A stretch of 64,000 nt of DNA from Niveispirillum sp943371025 (GCA_943371025.1 CALRTC020000002.1:248001-312000); one strand, 5' to 3'; numbered from the stretch's first letter, positions 42,812 through 52,584 are shown. Numbers and translations: made by a program. The notes: generated by a model not told the origin, from the letters alone.

Positions 42812-44761
42812 ATGAGCAGTCTGGTCACAGACCTGTTTGCCAGTTACGCCAGCACCTATGAGAGCCGCCGCGACGTGGAGATGTCGCTGCTGGACTATCT
42901 GGAAGGGTGCCGCGACGACCCGCTGATGTATGCCAGCGCCGCCGAAAGGCTGCTGGCCGCCATCGGGGAGCCGGAAATCATCGATACGGCCAAGGATGCG
43001 CGCCTTGCCCGCATCTTCATGAACCGCACCATCAAGATCTACCCCGCCTTTGCCGAGTTCTATGGCATGGAGGAGACGATCGAACGCATCGTCGGCTTCT
43101 TCCGCCATGCAGCGCAAGGGCTGGAGGAGCGCAAGCAGGTGCTGTACCTGCTGGGCCCTGTCGGCGGCGGCAAATCCTCGCTGGCCGAACGGCTGAAGGC
43201 GCTGATGGAGGACAAGCCCATCTATGCGCTGAAGGCCGGCGATCAGATCAGTCCCGTGTTCGAAAGCCCGCTGGGCCTGTTCGATCCCGTCACCCTGGCC
43301 GCCGCCATCGAGGACAAGTACGGCATTCCCCGCCGCCGCCTGACCGGGCTGATGAGCCCCTGGGCGTTGAAGCGGCTGGACGAGTTCGACGGCGATATCC
43401 GCCGGTTCAAGGTGGTGAAGCTGCGCCCGTCGCGCCTGCGCCAGATCGGCATTTCCAAGACCGAACCGGGCGACGAGAACAACCAGGATATCTCCTCGCT
43501 GGTGGGCAAGGTCGATATCCGCAAGCTGGAGCTGTACAGCCAGAACGATCCTGACGCCTACTCCTATTCCGGCGGCCTGAACCGGGCGAACCAGGGCATG
43601 CTGGAATTCGTGGAGATGTTCAAGGCCCCGATCAAGATGCTGCATCCCCTGCTGACCGCGACGCAGGAGGGCAATTATATCGGGACCGAGAATATCGGGG
43701 CCTTGCCCTTCCAGGGCGTGATCATGGCCCATTCCAACGAGGCGGAATGGCAGAGCTTCAAGAACAACAAGAATAACGAGGCCTTCATCGACCGCATCTG
43801 TGTGGTCAAGGTGCCCTATTGCCTGCGGGTGATGGAGGAACAGCGGATCTATGAAAAGCTGATCAAGACGTCCGAACTGGCCGGCGCCCCCTGTGCGCCC
43901 GCGACATTGGAGATGCTGGCGCGCTTCACCGTGCTGTCACGCCTGCGCGACCATGGCAATTCCAACCTGTTCAGCAAGATGCGGGTCTATGATGGGGAAA
44001 GCCTGAAGGAGACGGACCCCAAGGCCAAGACCATGCAGGAATACAAGGACGCGGCCGGCGTGGACGAGGGGATGAACGGCATCTCCACCCGCTTCGCCTT
44101 CAAGGTCCTGGCCAGCACTTTCAACTATGACAATACGGAGGTCGGGGCCGACCCTGTCCACCTGATGTACATCCTGGAACAGGCCATCAAGCGGGAGCAG
44201 TTCCCCGACGATACCGAGAAGAAATATATGGAGTTCATCAAGGCCGAACTGGCGCCGCGCTATGCGGAGTTCATCGGCAATGAGATCCAGAAGGCCTATC
44301 TGGAGAGCTACCATGATTACGGCCAGAACCTGTTCGACCGCTATGTCGACTATGCCGACGCCTGGATCGAGGATCAGGATTTCAAGGATCCGGACACGGG
44401 CCAGCTTCTGAACCGCGACCTGCTGAACCAGGAACTGACCAAGATCGAGAAACCGGCGGGCATCGCCAATCCCAAGGATTTCCGCAACGAGGTGGTGAAA
44501 TTCGCACTGCGCATGCGGGCCAACAATGGCGGGCGCAACCCGTCCTGGACCAGCTATGAAAAGCTGCGCGACGTCATCGAGAAGCGGATGTTCAGTCAGG
44601 TGGAGGAACTGCTGCCCGTCATCAGCTTTGGTTCCAAGAAAGACAGCGACACGGAGAAGAAGCACAGCGAATTCGTCAACCGGATGACGGCGCGCGGCTA
44701 TACCGAGCGGCAGGTCCGCCGGCTGGTGGAATGGTACATGCGGGTGAAGCAGGCGGGGTGA
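42812..44761 (+). CDS. prkA: PrkA serine protein kinase
   Basis: A 649-residue protein from ATG 42812 with AAGGAG seven bases upstream. The AAA+-like N-terminal domain has Walker A GPVGGGKS at 115-122; GTENIGALPFQGVIMAHSNE and the C-terminal kinase-like region around KYMEFIKAELAPRYAEFIGN are typical of PrkA. Proteins of this family are induced by starvation and nitrogen stress. It heads the conserved prkA-yeaH-spoVR operon; a long inverted repeat separates it from yeaH. Confidence 0.97.
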   Translation: MSSLVTDLFASYASTYESRRDVEMSLLDYLEGCRDDPLMYASAAERLLAAIGEPEIIDTAKDARLARIFMNRTIKIYPAFAEFYGMEETIERIVGFFRHAAQGLEERKQVLYLLGPVGGGKSSLAERLKALMEDKPIYALKAGDQISPVFESPLGLFDPVTLAAAIEDKYGIPRRRLTGLMSPWALKRLDEFDGDIRRFKVVKLRPSRLRQIGISKTEPGDENNQDISSLVGKVDIRKLELYSQNDPDAYSYSGGLNRANQGMLEFVEMFKAPIKMLHPLLTATQEGNYIGTENIGALPFQGVIMAHSNEAEWQSFKNNKNNEAFIDRICVVKVPYCLRVMEEQRIYEKLIKTSELAGAPCAPATLEMLARFTVLSRLRDHGNSNLFSKMRVYDGESLKETDPKAKTMQEYKDAAGVDEGMNGISTRFAFKVLASTFNYDNTEVGADPVHLMYILEQAIKREQFPDDTEKKYMEFIKAELAPRYAEFIGNEIQKAYLESYHDYGQNLFDRYVDYADAWIEDQDFKDPDTGQLLNRDLLNQELTKIEKPAGIANPKDFRNEVVKFALRMRANNGGRNPSWTSYEKLRDVIEKRMFSQVEELLPVISFGSKKDSDTEKKHSEFVNRMTARGYTERQVRRLVEWYMRVKQAG

Positions 44762-44774
44762 AGTTGACCCTCTT

Positions 44775-44902
44775 CCGTCATCCCGGCGAAAGCCGGGACC
44801 CAGGGGCCACAAGCCCGACCTCCACACCCATGTGAGGAGGATGGCGTACCGCGACTGTCGCGCCCCCTGGCCCCTGGGTCCCGGCTTTCGCCGGGATGAC
44901 GG
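44775..44902. repeat. 35-bp perfect inverted repeat inside the prkA operon
   Basis: Arms at 44775-44809 and 44868-44902 are exactly complementary, with 58 bases between. Each arm contains the smaller palindrome CCCGGCGAAAGCCGGG preceded by GTCAT, a motif that recurs in many alphaproteobacterial intergenic regions. In RNA it would fold into a very stable hairpin between prkA and yeaH. Confidence 0.92.
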
Positions 44903-44943
44903 GAAAAGGTCGGTGCCTCAGGTAGTGAAAGGACGGTGCAACC

Positions 44944-46266
44944 TTGTTCACCATTGTCGACCGACGTCTCAATCCTTCCGGTAAAAGCCTGGCCAACCGC
45001 CAGCGGTTCCTGCGCCGTGCCAAGGAACAGGTGGTGCGGGCCGTGCGCGATGCCTCGGCCAAGCGCGGCATCCGCGATATCGACATGGGTGGCGATATCG
45101 CCATTTCTCCCGACGGCATCCGCGAGCCCAGCCTGCGCCGGTCCGGCACCGGCGGCCAACGTGACTATGTTGTGCCCGGCAACAAGGAGTTCCTGTCGGG
45201 TGACAAGATCAAGCGCCCGCCCCAGGGCGGCGGCGGGGGCGGCGGCAACCAGGGATCGGATGATGGCGACGGCCAGGATGAATTCCGCTTTGTCCTGAGC
45301 CGGGAGGAATTCATCGACCTGTTCCTGGAGGATCTGGAACTGCCCGATCTGGCCAAGCGTAAGCTGGCCGTGACCGACAGCCTGGACTGGCACCGCGCCG
45401 GCTATTCCATCTCCGGCTCGCCCACCAACCTCAACCTCGTGCGCACCATGCGCAACTCTCTGGCCCGGCGTATGGCCCTGAACCGCCCGACGGGGGAGGA
45501 GATCAAGGCCCTGCGGCAGGAGATCGAGGATCTGGAGCGGTCGGGCCGCGACCGCGACCGGCTGGCCGAGGCGCGGGCGGAGCTGGAGCAGGCCCTGCGC
45601 CGGACCCAGCGCATCCCCTATATCGACCCCGTCGATGTCCGCTACAACCGCTTCGCCGCCACGCCGCGGCCGGCGGCCCAGGCCGTGATGTTCTGTCTGA
45701 TGGATGTGTCGGGCAGCATGACGGAACACATGAAGGACCTGGCCAAGCGCTTCTACATGCTGCTCTATCTGTTCCTGTCGCGCCGGTACAAGCATGTGGA
45801 CGTCGTCTTCATCCGCCACACCCACAAGGCGGCGGAGGTGGATGAGGAGACCTTCTTCTACAGTCCGGAGACGGGCGGGACCGTGGTGTCGACCGCGCTG
45901 GAGGAAATGGCGCGGGTGATCAAGGAGCGCTATCCGCCCGCCGAATGGAACATCTACGCGGCCCAGGCCAGCGACGGCGACAATGCCCTGTCCGACAATA
46001 TCAAGACCGCGCAGCTGATGACTGACACCATCCTGCCCGACTGCCAGTATTACGCCTATCTGGAGGTCGGTCAGGAAGGCATGACGCCCGGCCTGCCCTA
46101 TGGCGGCGGTCCGCGCGAAACCGACCTTTGGCGCACCTACAAGCAGATCCAGGCCGGCGGCGTGCTGGCCATGCGGCGTGTCACGGAACGGCGGGAAATC
46201 TATCCCGTCTTCCGCGAACTGTTCGCCAAGGACAAGGCCGGGCAACCGGCGGAGGTGAGTGCATGA
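44944..46266 (+). CDS. yeaH: YeaH-family (DUF444) protein with VWA-like domain
   Basis: A 440-residue protein that appears to start at TTG (44944): MFTIVDRRLNPSGKSLANRQ aligns with the conserved beginning of the family, and AAAGGA lies upstream. A Gly/Asp-rich linker is at 95-112 and a von Willebrand A-type metal site DVSGSM at 254-259. It works with PrkA and SpoVR in stress physiology by an unclear mechanism. Its stop overlaps spoVR as ATGA. The rare start codon and the preceding hairpin may lower its translation. Confidence 0.95.
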   Translation: MFTIVDRRLNPSGKSLANRQRFLRRAKEQVVRAVRDASAKRGIRDIDMGGDIAISPDGIREPSLRRSGTGGQRDYVVPGNKEFLSGDKIKRPPQGGGGGGGNQGSDDGDGQDEFRFVLSREEFIDLFLEDLELPDLAKRKLAVTDSLDWHRAGYSISGSPTNLNLVRTMRNSLARRMALNRPTGEEIKALRQEIEDLERSGRDRDRLAEARAELEQALRRTQRIPYIDPVDVRYNRFAATPRPAAQAVMFCLMDVSGSMTEHMKDLAKRFYMLLYLFLSRRYKHVDVVFIRHTHKAAEVDEETFFYSPETGGTVVSTALEEMARVIKERYPPAEWNIYAAQASDGDNALSDNIKTAQLMTDTILPDCQYYAYLEVGQEGMTPGLPYGGGPRETDLWRTYKQIQAGGVLAMRRVTERREIYPVFRELFAKDKAGQPAEVSA

Positions 46267-47816
46267 CCCTGACCGCCTTTGACACAGGCCCCCTCTATAC
46301 CGGCGCCGACTGGGACTATGACAAGGTCCGCCGCGTCTATGACGCCATCGAAAAGGTGGCGGTGGGGGAGATGGGGCTGGATGTCTATACCAACCAGATT
46401 GAGGTGATCACGTCCGAACAGATGCTGGACGCCTATTCCAGCATCGGCATGCCGCTATTCTACAAGCACTGGTCCTTCGGCAAGCATTTTGCCCGTGACG
46501 AGGCCATGTACCGCAAGGGTCAGCGGGGGCTCGCCTATGAGATCGTGATCAATTCCAATCCCTGCATCAGCTACATCATGGAAGAAAACACCATGACGAT
46601 GCAGACGCTGGTGATCGCGCATGCGGCCTTCGGCCATAATCATTTCTTCAAGAACAACTACCTGTTCCAGCAATGGACCGATGCCGACGGCATCCTGGAT
46701 TATCTGTCCTTCGCCAAGGCCTATATCACCCAGTGCGAGGAACGCTATGGCCATGCCATGGTGGAGCGCGTTCTGGATGCCGCCCACGCCCTGATGAACC
46801 ATGCCGTCCACCGTTATCCCCGCCGCCGCGGCCCCGATCTGCGCAACGAGGAGAAACGCGCGCGCGAACGGCTGGAACATGCCGAAGCCACCTTCAATGA
46901 TCTGTGGCGGACCGTGCCCACCAAGGCCGGCGGACCCAGCCCGCTGTCCGACCGCGACCGCCGCCGCGCCGTCCTGGAACTGCCGGAGGAGAACATCCTC
47001 TATTTCCTGGAGAAGAAGGCGCCGCGCCTGCATGGCTGGCAGCGGGAGGTGCTGCGCATCGTCCGGCATGTGGCGCAATATTTCTATCCGCAGCGCCAGA
47101 CCAAGGTGATGAACGAAGGCTGCGCCACCTATTGCCATTACCGCATCCTGTCCACCCTGCATGAACGTGGGCAGATCACCGATGGCGCCTGGATGGAGGC
47201 GATGCACAGCCACACCAATGTGGTGTTTCAGCCCGATTTCGATGACAAGCGCTATGGCGGCATCAACCCCTACGCCCTGGGTTTCGCCATGATGCAGGAT
47301 ATCGAACGCATGGTGACCCGGCCGACGGACGAGGATCGCTACTGGTTCCCCGATCTGGCCGGAAAGGGCGACGCCATGGGCGCGCTGCGGGAGGCCTGGG
47401 CCAATTACCGGGATGAAAGCTTCATCCTGCAATACCTGTCACCGGCCCTGATCCGTAAGTTCCGCCTGTTCCATGTGGCCGATGATGCGCGCCAGTCGGA
47501 AATGAAGGTCGCTTCCATCCATGACGAACGCGGCTACCGTGCCGTGCGTCAGGCCCTGGCCCGGCAGTACGACATTGCCTGGGCGGAAGCCGATATCCAG
47601 ATCGTCGATGTCGATCTGGTGGGCGACCGCAAGCTGATGCTGGAACATCATGTGATGAACCAGATCCTGCTGGAGGAGGAGGAGGCGCGCGCCGTCATGC
47701 AGCATCTGGCCGACCTCTGGGGGTATGAGGTGGTACTGGCGGAGGTGGAAACACCGGGCGGCACGCCCTTGCGCCGCATCGCCGTCAGCCCGCGCATCGT
47801 GCTGGGCGGGGGGTGA
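46263..47816 (+). CDS. SpoVR/YcgB-family protein
   Basis: A 517-residue protein starting MTLTAFDTGPLYTGADWDYD, with GGAGG seven bases upstream and a four-base overlap with yeaH. YDAIEKVAVGEMGLDVY, NPCISYIMEENTMTMQT, HAAFGHNHFFKNNYLF and NEGCATYCHYRIL are characteristic SpoVR blocks, the repeated His/Glu residues hinting at a metal site. Named for a Bacillus spore cortex role, it belongs in proteobacteria to the PrkA-YeaH stress group. Confidence 0.96.
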   Translation: MTLTAFDTGPLYTGADWDYDKVRRVYDAIEKVAVGEMGLDVYTNQIEVITSEQMLDAYSSIGMPLFYKHWSFGKHFARDEAMYRKGQRGLAYEIVINSNPCISYIMEENTMTMQTLVIAHAAFGHNHFFKNNYLFQQWTDADGILDYLSFAKAYITQCEERYGHAMVERVLDAAHALMNHAVHRYPRRRGPDLRNEEKRARERLEHAEATFNDLWRTVPTKAGGPSPLSDRDRRRAVLELPEENILYFLEKKAPRLHGWQREVLRIVRHVAQYFYPQRQTKVMNEGCATYCHYRILSTLHERGQITDGAWMEAMHSHTNVVFQPDFDDKRYGGINPYALGFAMMQDIERMVTRPTDEDRYWFPDLAGKGDAMGALREAWANYRDESFILQYLSPALIRKFRLFHVADDARQSEMKVASIHDERGYRAVRQALARQYDIAWAEADIQIVDVDLVGDRKLMLEHHVMNQILLEEEEARAVMQHLADLWGYEVVLAEVETPGGTPLRRIAVSPRIVLGGG

Positions 47817-47824
47817 GGAAAGGC

Positions 47825-47857
47825 GCGCCCCCCTTGGATAACCAAGAGGGGCGCTTT
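47825..47857. terminator. Probable bidirectional terminator
   Basis: A 13-bp stem with one mismatch (47825-47837 with 47842-47854) and a four-base ATAA loop, between the convergent spoVR and leucine dehydrogenase genes. The T-run is short on both sides. Confidence 0.6.
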
Positions 47858-47862
47858 CACGA

Positions 47863-48927
47863 TCATGCCGCCTTCTTCTGACCCGCCTTGCCGACGGCCA
47901 GGATTTCGCGGGCCATTTCATCGGCGACGGCGCTGGTCGGGCGGTTCTCCCGGTCGGCGCGGCGGAAAATTTCCGTCAGCGTCACGGGAATGCGCTCCAC
48001 CTGGCGCAGCACGGCGTCGCGGTCATAGCCCTGCGTCACTTCGGCCGACACATTGATGATGCCGCCGCCATTGATGACATAGTCGGGCGCATACAGAATG
48101 CCGGACGCGCGCAGCGCCTCGCCCATCGGGTCGGTTTCCAGCTGGTTGTTGGCACCGCCGGCCACGATTTTGGCCTTGATCTGCCCCAGCGTGCGCGGGT
48201 TGATCACGGCACCCAGGGCGCAGGGCGCATAGACATCGACATCGGCTGCGTGGATGGCGTCGGGTGCCGTGGCGGTGGCGGCGAACCGGTCGACGGCGCG
48301 CTGGACGGCATCGGCATGGATGTCGGTGACGGTCAGGATGGCGCCGTCATCGGCCAGACGCTGGCACAGATGGCTGCCGACATTGCCCAGACCCTGCACG
48401 GCCACGCGCACGCCCTTCAGGCTGTCGGTCCCCAGCTTGTGCCGGACGGCGGCCTTGATGCCCATATAGACGCCATAGGCGGTGAAGGGCGACGGGTCGC
48501 CCGACGCGTCGTGGCCCTTGGACAGGCCGGCGACATGCGGCGTGGTCTGGCCCATGGTCATCACATCGGCCACCGTGATGCCCACATCCTCGGCCGCGAT
48601 ATATTTGCCGCCCAGGCTGTCGATGACGCGGCCGAAGGCGCGGAACAGCTCGTCCGACTTGTCCTTGCGGCTGTCGCCGATGATCACGGACTTGCCGCCG
48701 CCCAGGGGCAGGCCGGCCATGGCATTCTTGTAGCTCATCCCGCGCGACAGGCGCAGCGCGTCGCGCATGGCTTCCGTATCGTTGGCATAGGGCCACATGC
48801 GGCAGCCGCCGCAGGCCGGGCCCAGCGCCGTGGAATGCACGGCGATGATGGCAGACAGACCCGTTTCGGCGTCGCGGCCGAACAGGACAAGCTCGTGATT
48901 ATCGAAATCGGGAAAATCGAACAGCAT
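47863..48927 (-). CDS. Leucine dehydrogenase-type amino acid dehydrogenase
   Basis: A 354-residue enzyme from ATG 48927 with GGAGG nine bases upstream. Catalytic and substrate-binding lysines are Lys67 (MSYKNAMAGL) and Lys79 (PLGGGKSVIIG); the Rossmann nucleotide site is VAVQGLGNVGSHL. It oxidatively deaminates branched-chain amino acids with NAD. The ADVMTMGQTTPHVAGL segment favours leucine over phenylalanine dehydrogenase, though the exact substrate is not certain. Confidence 0.93.
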   Translation of the reverse strand: MLFDFPDFDNHELVLFGRDAETGLSAIIAVHSTALGPACGGCRMWPYANDTEAMRDALRLSRGMSYKNAMAGLPLGGGKSVIIGDSRKDKSDELFRAFGRVIDSLGGKYIAAEDVGITVADVMTMGQTTPHVAGLSKGHDASGDPSPFTAYGVYMGIKAAVRHKLGTDSLKGVRVAVQGLGNVGSHLCQRLADDGAILTVTDIHADAVQRAVDRFAATATAPDAIHAADVDVYAPCALGAVINPRTLGQIKAKIVAGGANNQLETDPMGEALRASGILYAPDYVINGGGIINVSAEVTQGYDRDAVLRQVERIPVTLTEIFRRADRENRPTSAVADEMAREILAVGKAGQKKAA

Positions 48928-49165
48928 GGGGCGGGGCCTCCGGGCCTGTGGATCGCTGTCTCCGCCTCGTTTTCCGGGCGGGTTTTGCGGTCCAAAGTCT
49001 AGGCAGACGGGGGCTTCCAGGTCGATTTCGTTGTTGGGCGGCGTCTTGCACGAAACGCACGCCAATCGGGGGGCGATGGAAAATTTCCTGTCGCAGACCC
49101 TGGTTTCTCCCTGACACCGGCCGTCTGCAGGCGCCGACCGGTGCCTGGGAGAACAAGTACAGCAA

Positions 49166-50086
49166 TCAGATCCGGCGCTGCGGATTGCGGGCGGGGGCGG
49201 TGAAGACCGGCTCGCGCCGTCCGTCCACGGACGGCGCCGAACCGCCCAGCGTCGGTTCGCGGCGGACCGGGGCCGGCGGTGCCGCCGCGGCCGGGCGGGC
49301 AGACGGCTTGCCGGAGCGGCGGCCACTGCCCCACCAGAAACCCAGCATGCCGATCAGCAGCGCGCCGATGCCGCCCATCAGGCCATAGCGCAGCCAGTCG
49401 GGGGCCGTGATGTTGGACGGGTCGAAGCCCTGCTCCTGCTGCGCCATTTCCGGCGTCACTTCCGTTTCCACCGAACTGCGCGGAGCGGCGGCGGGGCCGA
49501 CGGCGCTACCGGCGGTACCTGCGCCGCTGACCGACGGCGCCGGGCTGGCGGAAGGGGCGGGCGGCAGGGCGTTGCGCAGGGCCGGGGCCGATGTGGCGGC
49601 CGGCAGTTCGGCCCCCCCGCGCGACACGCCCAGCACCGTGCTTTCGCTGCCTTCGCCGCGATCAACCGATGCCGCGGCCGGGGCGGCTTTCGGCTTCACG
49701 TCGGCTTCGCGCAGATGCATGGGCTGGCTGGCCTTGGCGCGGCTGTTGGGGTCCAGCAGGTTGCCGATGCCCTTGCGTTCCGGCTGTGCCTTCAGCATCA
49801 GGTCGATGGTGGTCTGATCCAGCCGGCCCGTCGATTTCAGGCCGTTCTTCTTCTGGTACGCCGCGATGGCGGCGGCCGTCGCGCTGTCCAGCTTGCCGCT
49901 GGCGCGGCCCTGATACAGCCCCTGCTGATCCAGGATCTGCTGCGCCCATTGGATGGTGGCGCTGTTGGGCTGCTGTTCGTCGGCGGCGCGCACGGGTGCC
50001 GCGGCCAGAAGCAGCAGAGAGAGGGCCGCAACGCCGGCCCGATGGCGGTTGGAACGGACGGAACGGGAACGAACCGGCGCGGACAC
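49166..50086 (-). CDS. Exported peptidoglycan-binding-like membrane protein
   Basis: 306 residues from a GTG with AGGGG nine bases upstream. Signal sequence ends near PVRAADEQQ; a PG_binding_1-like helical domain follows (IQWAQQILDQQGLYQGRASG, AAIAAYQKKNGLKSTGRLDQ, residues about 44-98). A long Ala/Pro/Ser-rich region leads to a C-terminal membrane helix (LRYGLMGGIGALLIGMLGFW) and a short Pro/Arg-rich tail. It probably tethers the membrane to the cell wall. No operon partner. Confidence 0.8.
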   Translation of the reverse strand: MSAPVRSRSVRSNRHRAGVAALSLLLLAAAPVRAADEQQPNSATIQWAQQILDQQGLYQGRASGKLDSATAAAIAAYQKKNGLKSTGRLDQTTIDLMLKAQPERKGIGNLLDPNSRAKASQPMHLREADVKPKAAPAAASVDRGEGSESTVLGVSRGGAELPAATSAPALRNALPPAPSASPAPSVSGAGTAGSAVGPAAAPRSSVETEVTPEMAQQEQGFDPSNITAPDWLRYGLMGGIGALLIGMLGFWWGSGRRSGKPSARPAAAAPPAPVRREPTLGGSAPSVDGRREPVFTAPARNPQRRI

Positions 50087-50210
50087 GTCGCGATACCCCT
50101 ATGGCGGATCAGAAAACGAGAGCGCCAGGCCAATCATGTGGCGGCGCAACAAACAAAGGCATGACATCGTGACAGGTTGATGGCAAGGCCGACAATGGTG
50201 CGGCTCCGGC

Positions 50211-51758
50211 ATGGCAGATGCCGGGGGATGGACCAGCCGGTCACGGCTGCCTATACTTGCCCGGGATCATGTCCTTTCGAAGGCCGATTTGTCGCTTCCC
50301 CCCACCCAACCGGCGGATCAGAACACGGCACCGCCCCCCGATCTCTGGGTGGCGGGCGGGGCGTGGCTTGTCATCATGATCCTGCTGGACATGCTGCTGC
50401 TGGGGCTGTCGCCATGGCTGCTGGCGCTGCGGCTGGCGGGGCTCCTGTGGCTGGCCGGCTGGGTGTGGCAGGCGGAACGGGCCCGGCCCTGGATGGCCGG
50501 CGCCTGGATGGCGCTGACCATGGCCGGCCATGTCGGGGCGGCCTATCTCTGGGCCGGCGCCGGTGTCAGTGCCACTGTCATTGCCGGCGGCATGCTGGCC
50601 GGCTTTCTGCTCGTGCTGATTGCGACTCCAATCGCCCGGGGGCTGTCCCGTACCAAGTCCGCGCCGCCCGCCCCGCCGCAGACGGCGGGCGTACCGCTGC
50701 CCATTCTGCGCCTGACGGCCGACAGCCTGAACAGCGGCCTCAACACCATCGCGCAGGAGTTGGAAGGGCTGGCGGCGGGAACCCTGAGCCCGGCGCAGTC
50801 GGTCCAGCTCCGCCTGCTGCGGTCGGAAGTGGCGGGCATGCAGACGCTGGTGCGCCAGCGCCTGCAGGGTGGCGCCGTCGGCTTGACGCCACCGCCGATC
50901 CGTCCGTCGGCCCCACCGCCGCCGCCGCCCGTGTCGGCCAAGCCGGTGCCGGCCCCCCCCAACGGCCTGTCGGCGCTGGTGGTCGACGACGACCCGGTGG
51001 GGCGCACACTGACCCGGCTGCTGCTGGAACGGGCCGGCTATTGGGTGGAGGAGACGGACGATGCCAAGATGGCGCTGGAGATGGCGTTGATGGAAGGGCC
51101 GGACGTGGCCCTGGTCGCCGCCCGTGTCGGTTCCCATTCCGGTCTGGCCCTGGCCTGGTGCATCCGCCGGGGCGGGGGGCCGCCTGTCGTGCTGTTGCGC
51201 GGCCGCGCGGACCGGGTGACCGATGCCAGGCGACAGCGGGCCGGTGTTGCGGCCCTGCTGGGCAAGCCGGCTTCTCCGGACAATCTGGCGGCCGTCCTGG
51301 GCATGGTGCTGCCCCAGTCCACCGGTAATGCCGCCCCGCCCCCTCCGGCAGCGCCGCCATCGCCACCATCGCCGCTCCGGCGACCGGTGGGTGGGGCCCT
51401 GCTGGATGAAACCGTGCTGGAGGAGCATCTGGCGATTCTGGGGCCGCATCGTGTTGCCCAGATCATCGACAGTTTCGTGACCAATGCGCCCGGCACCTTG
51501 TCCCAGATCGATGCGGCGCTGGGGCTGGGCGATGTGGAGGCGCTGGGCCGTGCCGCGCATAAGCTGGCGTCAGGCGCTTTGACCGTGGGGTTGCTGCAGG
51601 TGGCGCATCTGTCCAAGGCGACGGACACGGCGGCCAAGCAGCAGGATGGCGCCATGGCAAAGGTCCATGCCGCGGGCATTGCCGCCGCCTTCAATCGCGG
51701 GATGGAGGAACTGGCCCGGTATCGTCGGGAAAATCTGCCCGGCAGCGATCAGGGCTGA
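50211..51758 (+). CDS. Membrane phosphorelay protein: pseudo-receiver plus Hpt, no kinase domain
   Basis: 515 residues from ATG 50211; the start is uncertain since no ribosome-binding site is clear, and a TTG near 50289 is possible. Order: four membrane helices (about 46-140), a dimer-like helix pair resembling a kinase DHp without phosphorylatable His (165-220), a Pro-rich linker, a receiver-like domain (252-367), another Pro-rich linker and an Hpt domain (400-505). The receiver keeps the acidic pocket VVDDDP and Lys352 (LLGKPASP) but has Ala303 where the phospho-accepting Asp belongs. The Hpt histidine is His450 in AAHKLASGALTVG. It overlaps the convergent OmpR-type regulator gene by ten bases. 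Confidence 0.8.
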   Translation: MADAGGWTSRSRLPILARDHVLSKADLSLPPTQPADQNTAPPPDLWVAGGAWLVIMILLDMLLLGLSPWLLALRLAGLLWLAGWVWQAERARPWMAGAWMALTMAGHVGAAYLWAGAGVSATVIAGGMLAGFLLVLIATPIARGLSRTKSAPPAPPQTAGVPLPILRLTADSLNSGLNTIAQELEGLAAGTLSPAQSVQLRLLRSEVAGMQTLVRQRLQGGAVGLTPPPIRPSAPPPPPPVSAKPVPAPPNGLSALVVDDDPVGRTLTRLLLERAGYWVEETDDAKMALEMALMEGPDVALVAARVGSHSGLALAWCIRRGGGPPVVLLRGRADRVTDARRQRAGVAALLGKPASPDNLAAVLGMVLPQSTGNAAPPPPAAPPSPPSPLRRPVGGALLDETVLEEHLAILGPHRVAQIIDSFVTNAPGTLSQIDAALGLGDVEALGRAAHKLASGALTVGLLQVAHLSKATDTAAKQQDGAMAKVHAAGIAAAFNRGMEELARYRRENLPGSDQG

Positions 51759-52471
51759 TCGGTGACTTCTGCCGCCAGCCGGTAGCCCAGGCCCTTCTCC
51801 GTCAGGATGACATCGACAGAGCCGCTGTCCTGCATCTTGCGACGCAGGCGGCTGACCAGCACGTCGATGGTGCGGTCATTGGGGTTGCGGTCGGTGCCGC
51901 TGACGGCGTCGATCAGCTGGTCGCGGGTGACGACACGGCCGCCGGACCGCACCAGCAGGCCCAGCAGTTCGAACTCCCCACGCGTCACGCGCACTTCCTG
52001 ATTCTGTGGATCGACCAGACGGCGGCGGGCCAGATCCATGGTCCAGCCCGCGAAATAGCGAACGGTCCCCTCGGCCTTGTACATCTTGCTGGGATGGGTG
52101 CGGCGCAGCAGGTTGCGGGCACGGGCCAGCAATTCGCGCGGGTTCGGCGGCTTGGTCACATAATCGTCGCCACCCGTCTCCAGCCCGAAGACCCGGTCGC
52201 CGTCATTGGCGCGCTGGGTGACGATGATGATGCCGACATTGGAAATCTCGCGGATGCTTTTGGCCAGCGTGAACCCGTCCTCGTCCGGCAGTTCGATATC
52301 CAGCAGGACCAGATCGGGCGGCTGGCGCAGCATTACCTCGCGCGTCTGCTTGCCATTCTCAGCCTCGGCAACCAGGAAACCGGCCTCATGGAAATACCCC
52401 GCCAGCAGCGCGCGCGTCGCCGGCTCATCCTCGACGATCAGAACCAAGGGGGCATCGGCGATTTCCGTCAT
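51749..52471 (-). CDS. OmpR-family response regulator
   Basis: A 240-residue regulator from ATG 52471. Receiver domain: VLIVEDEPATRALLAGYFHE, phospho-acceptor Asp58 in PPDLVLLDIELPDEDG and Lys in YVTKPPNPREL. C-terminal winged helix: VRVTRGEFELLGLLVRSGGR and NDRTIDVLVSRLRRKMQ. No kinase gene adjoins it. The convergent Hpt protein is the only phosphorelay partner nearby, overlapping its 3' end, so functional pairing is plausible but unproven. Confidence 0.93.
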   Translation of the reverse strand: MTEIADAPLVLIVEDEPATRALLAGYFHEAGFLVAEAENGKQTREVMLRQPPDLVLLDIELPDEDGFTLAKSIREISNVGIIIVTQRANDGDRVFGLETGGDDYVTKPPNPRELLARARNLLRRTHPSKMYKAEGTVRYFAGWTMDLARRRLVDPQNQEVRVTRGEFELLGLLVRSGGRVVTRDQLIDAVSGTDRNPNDRTIDVLVSRLRRKMQDSGSVDVILTEKGLGYRLAAEVTDQP

Positions 52472-52584
52472 TCGCGAACGAACTCCAGCCAGGATCACGC
52501 AACCAGGATCGCAAGGGAGGGGCCAGCATAGTGGCACCAGCGTTTCCACCTTTCGGCTATAAACGCTTTTCGCAGAAAAATGAA

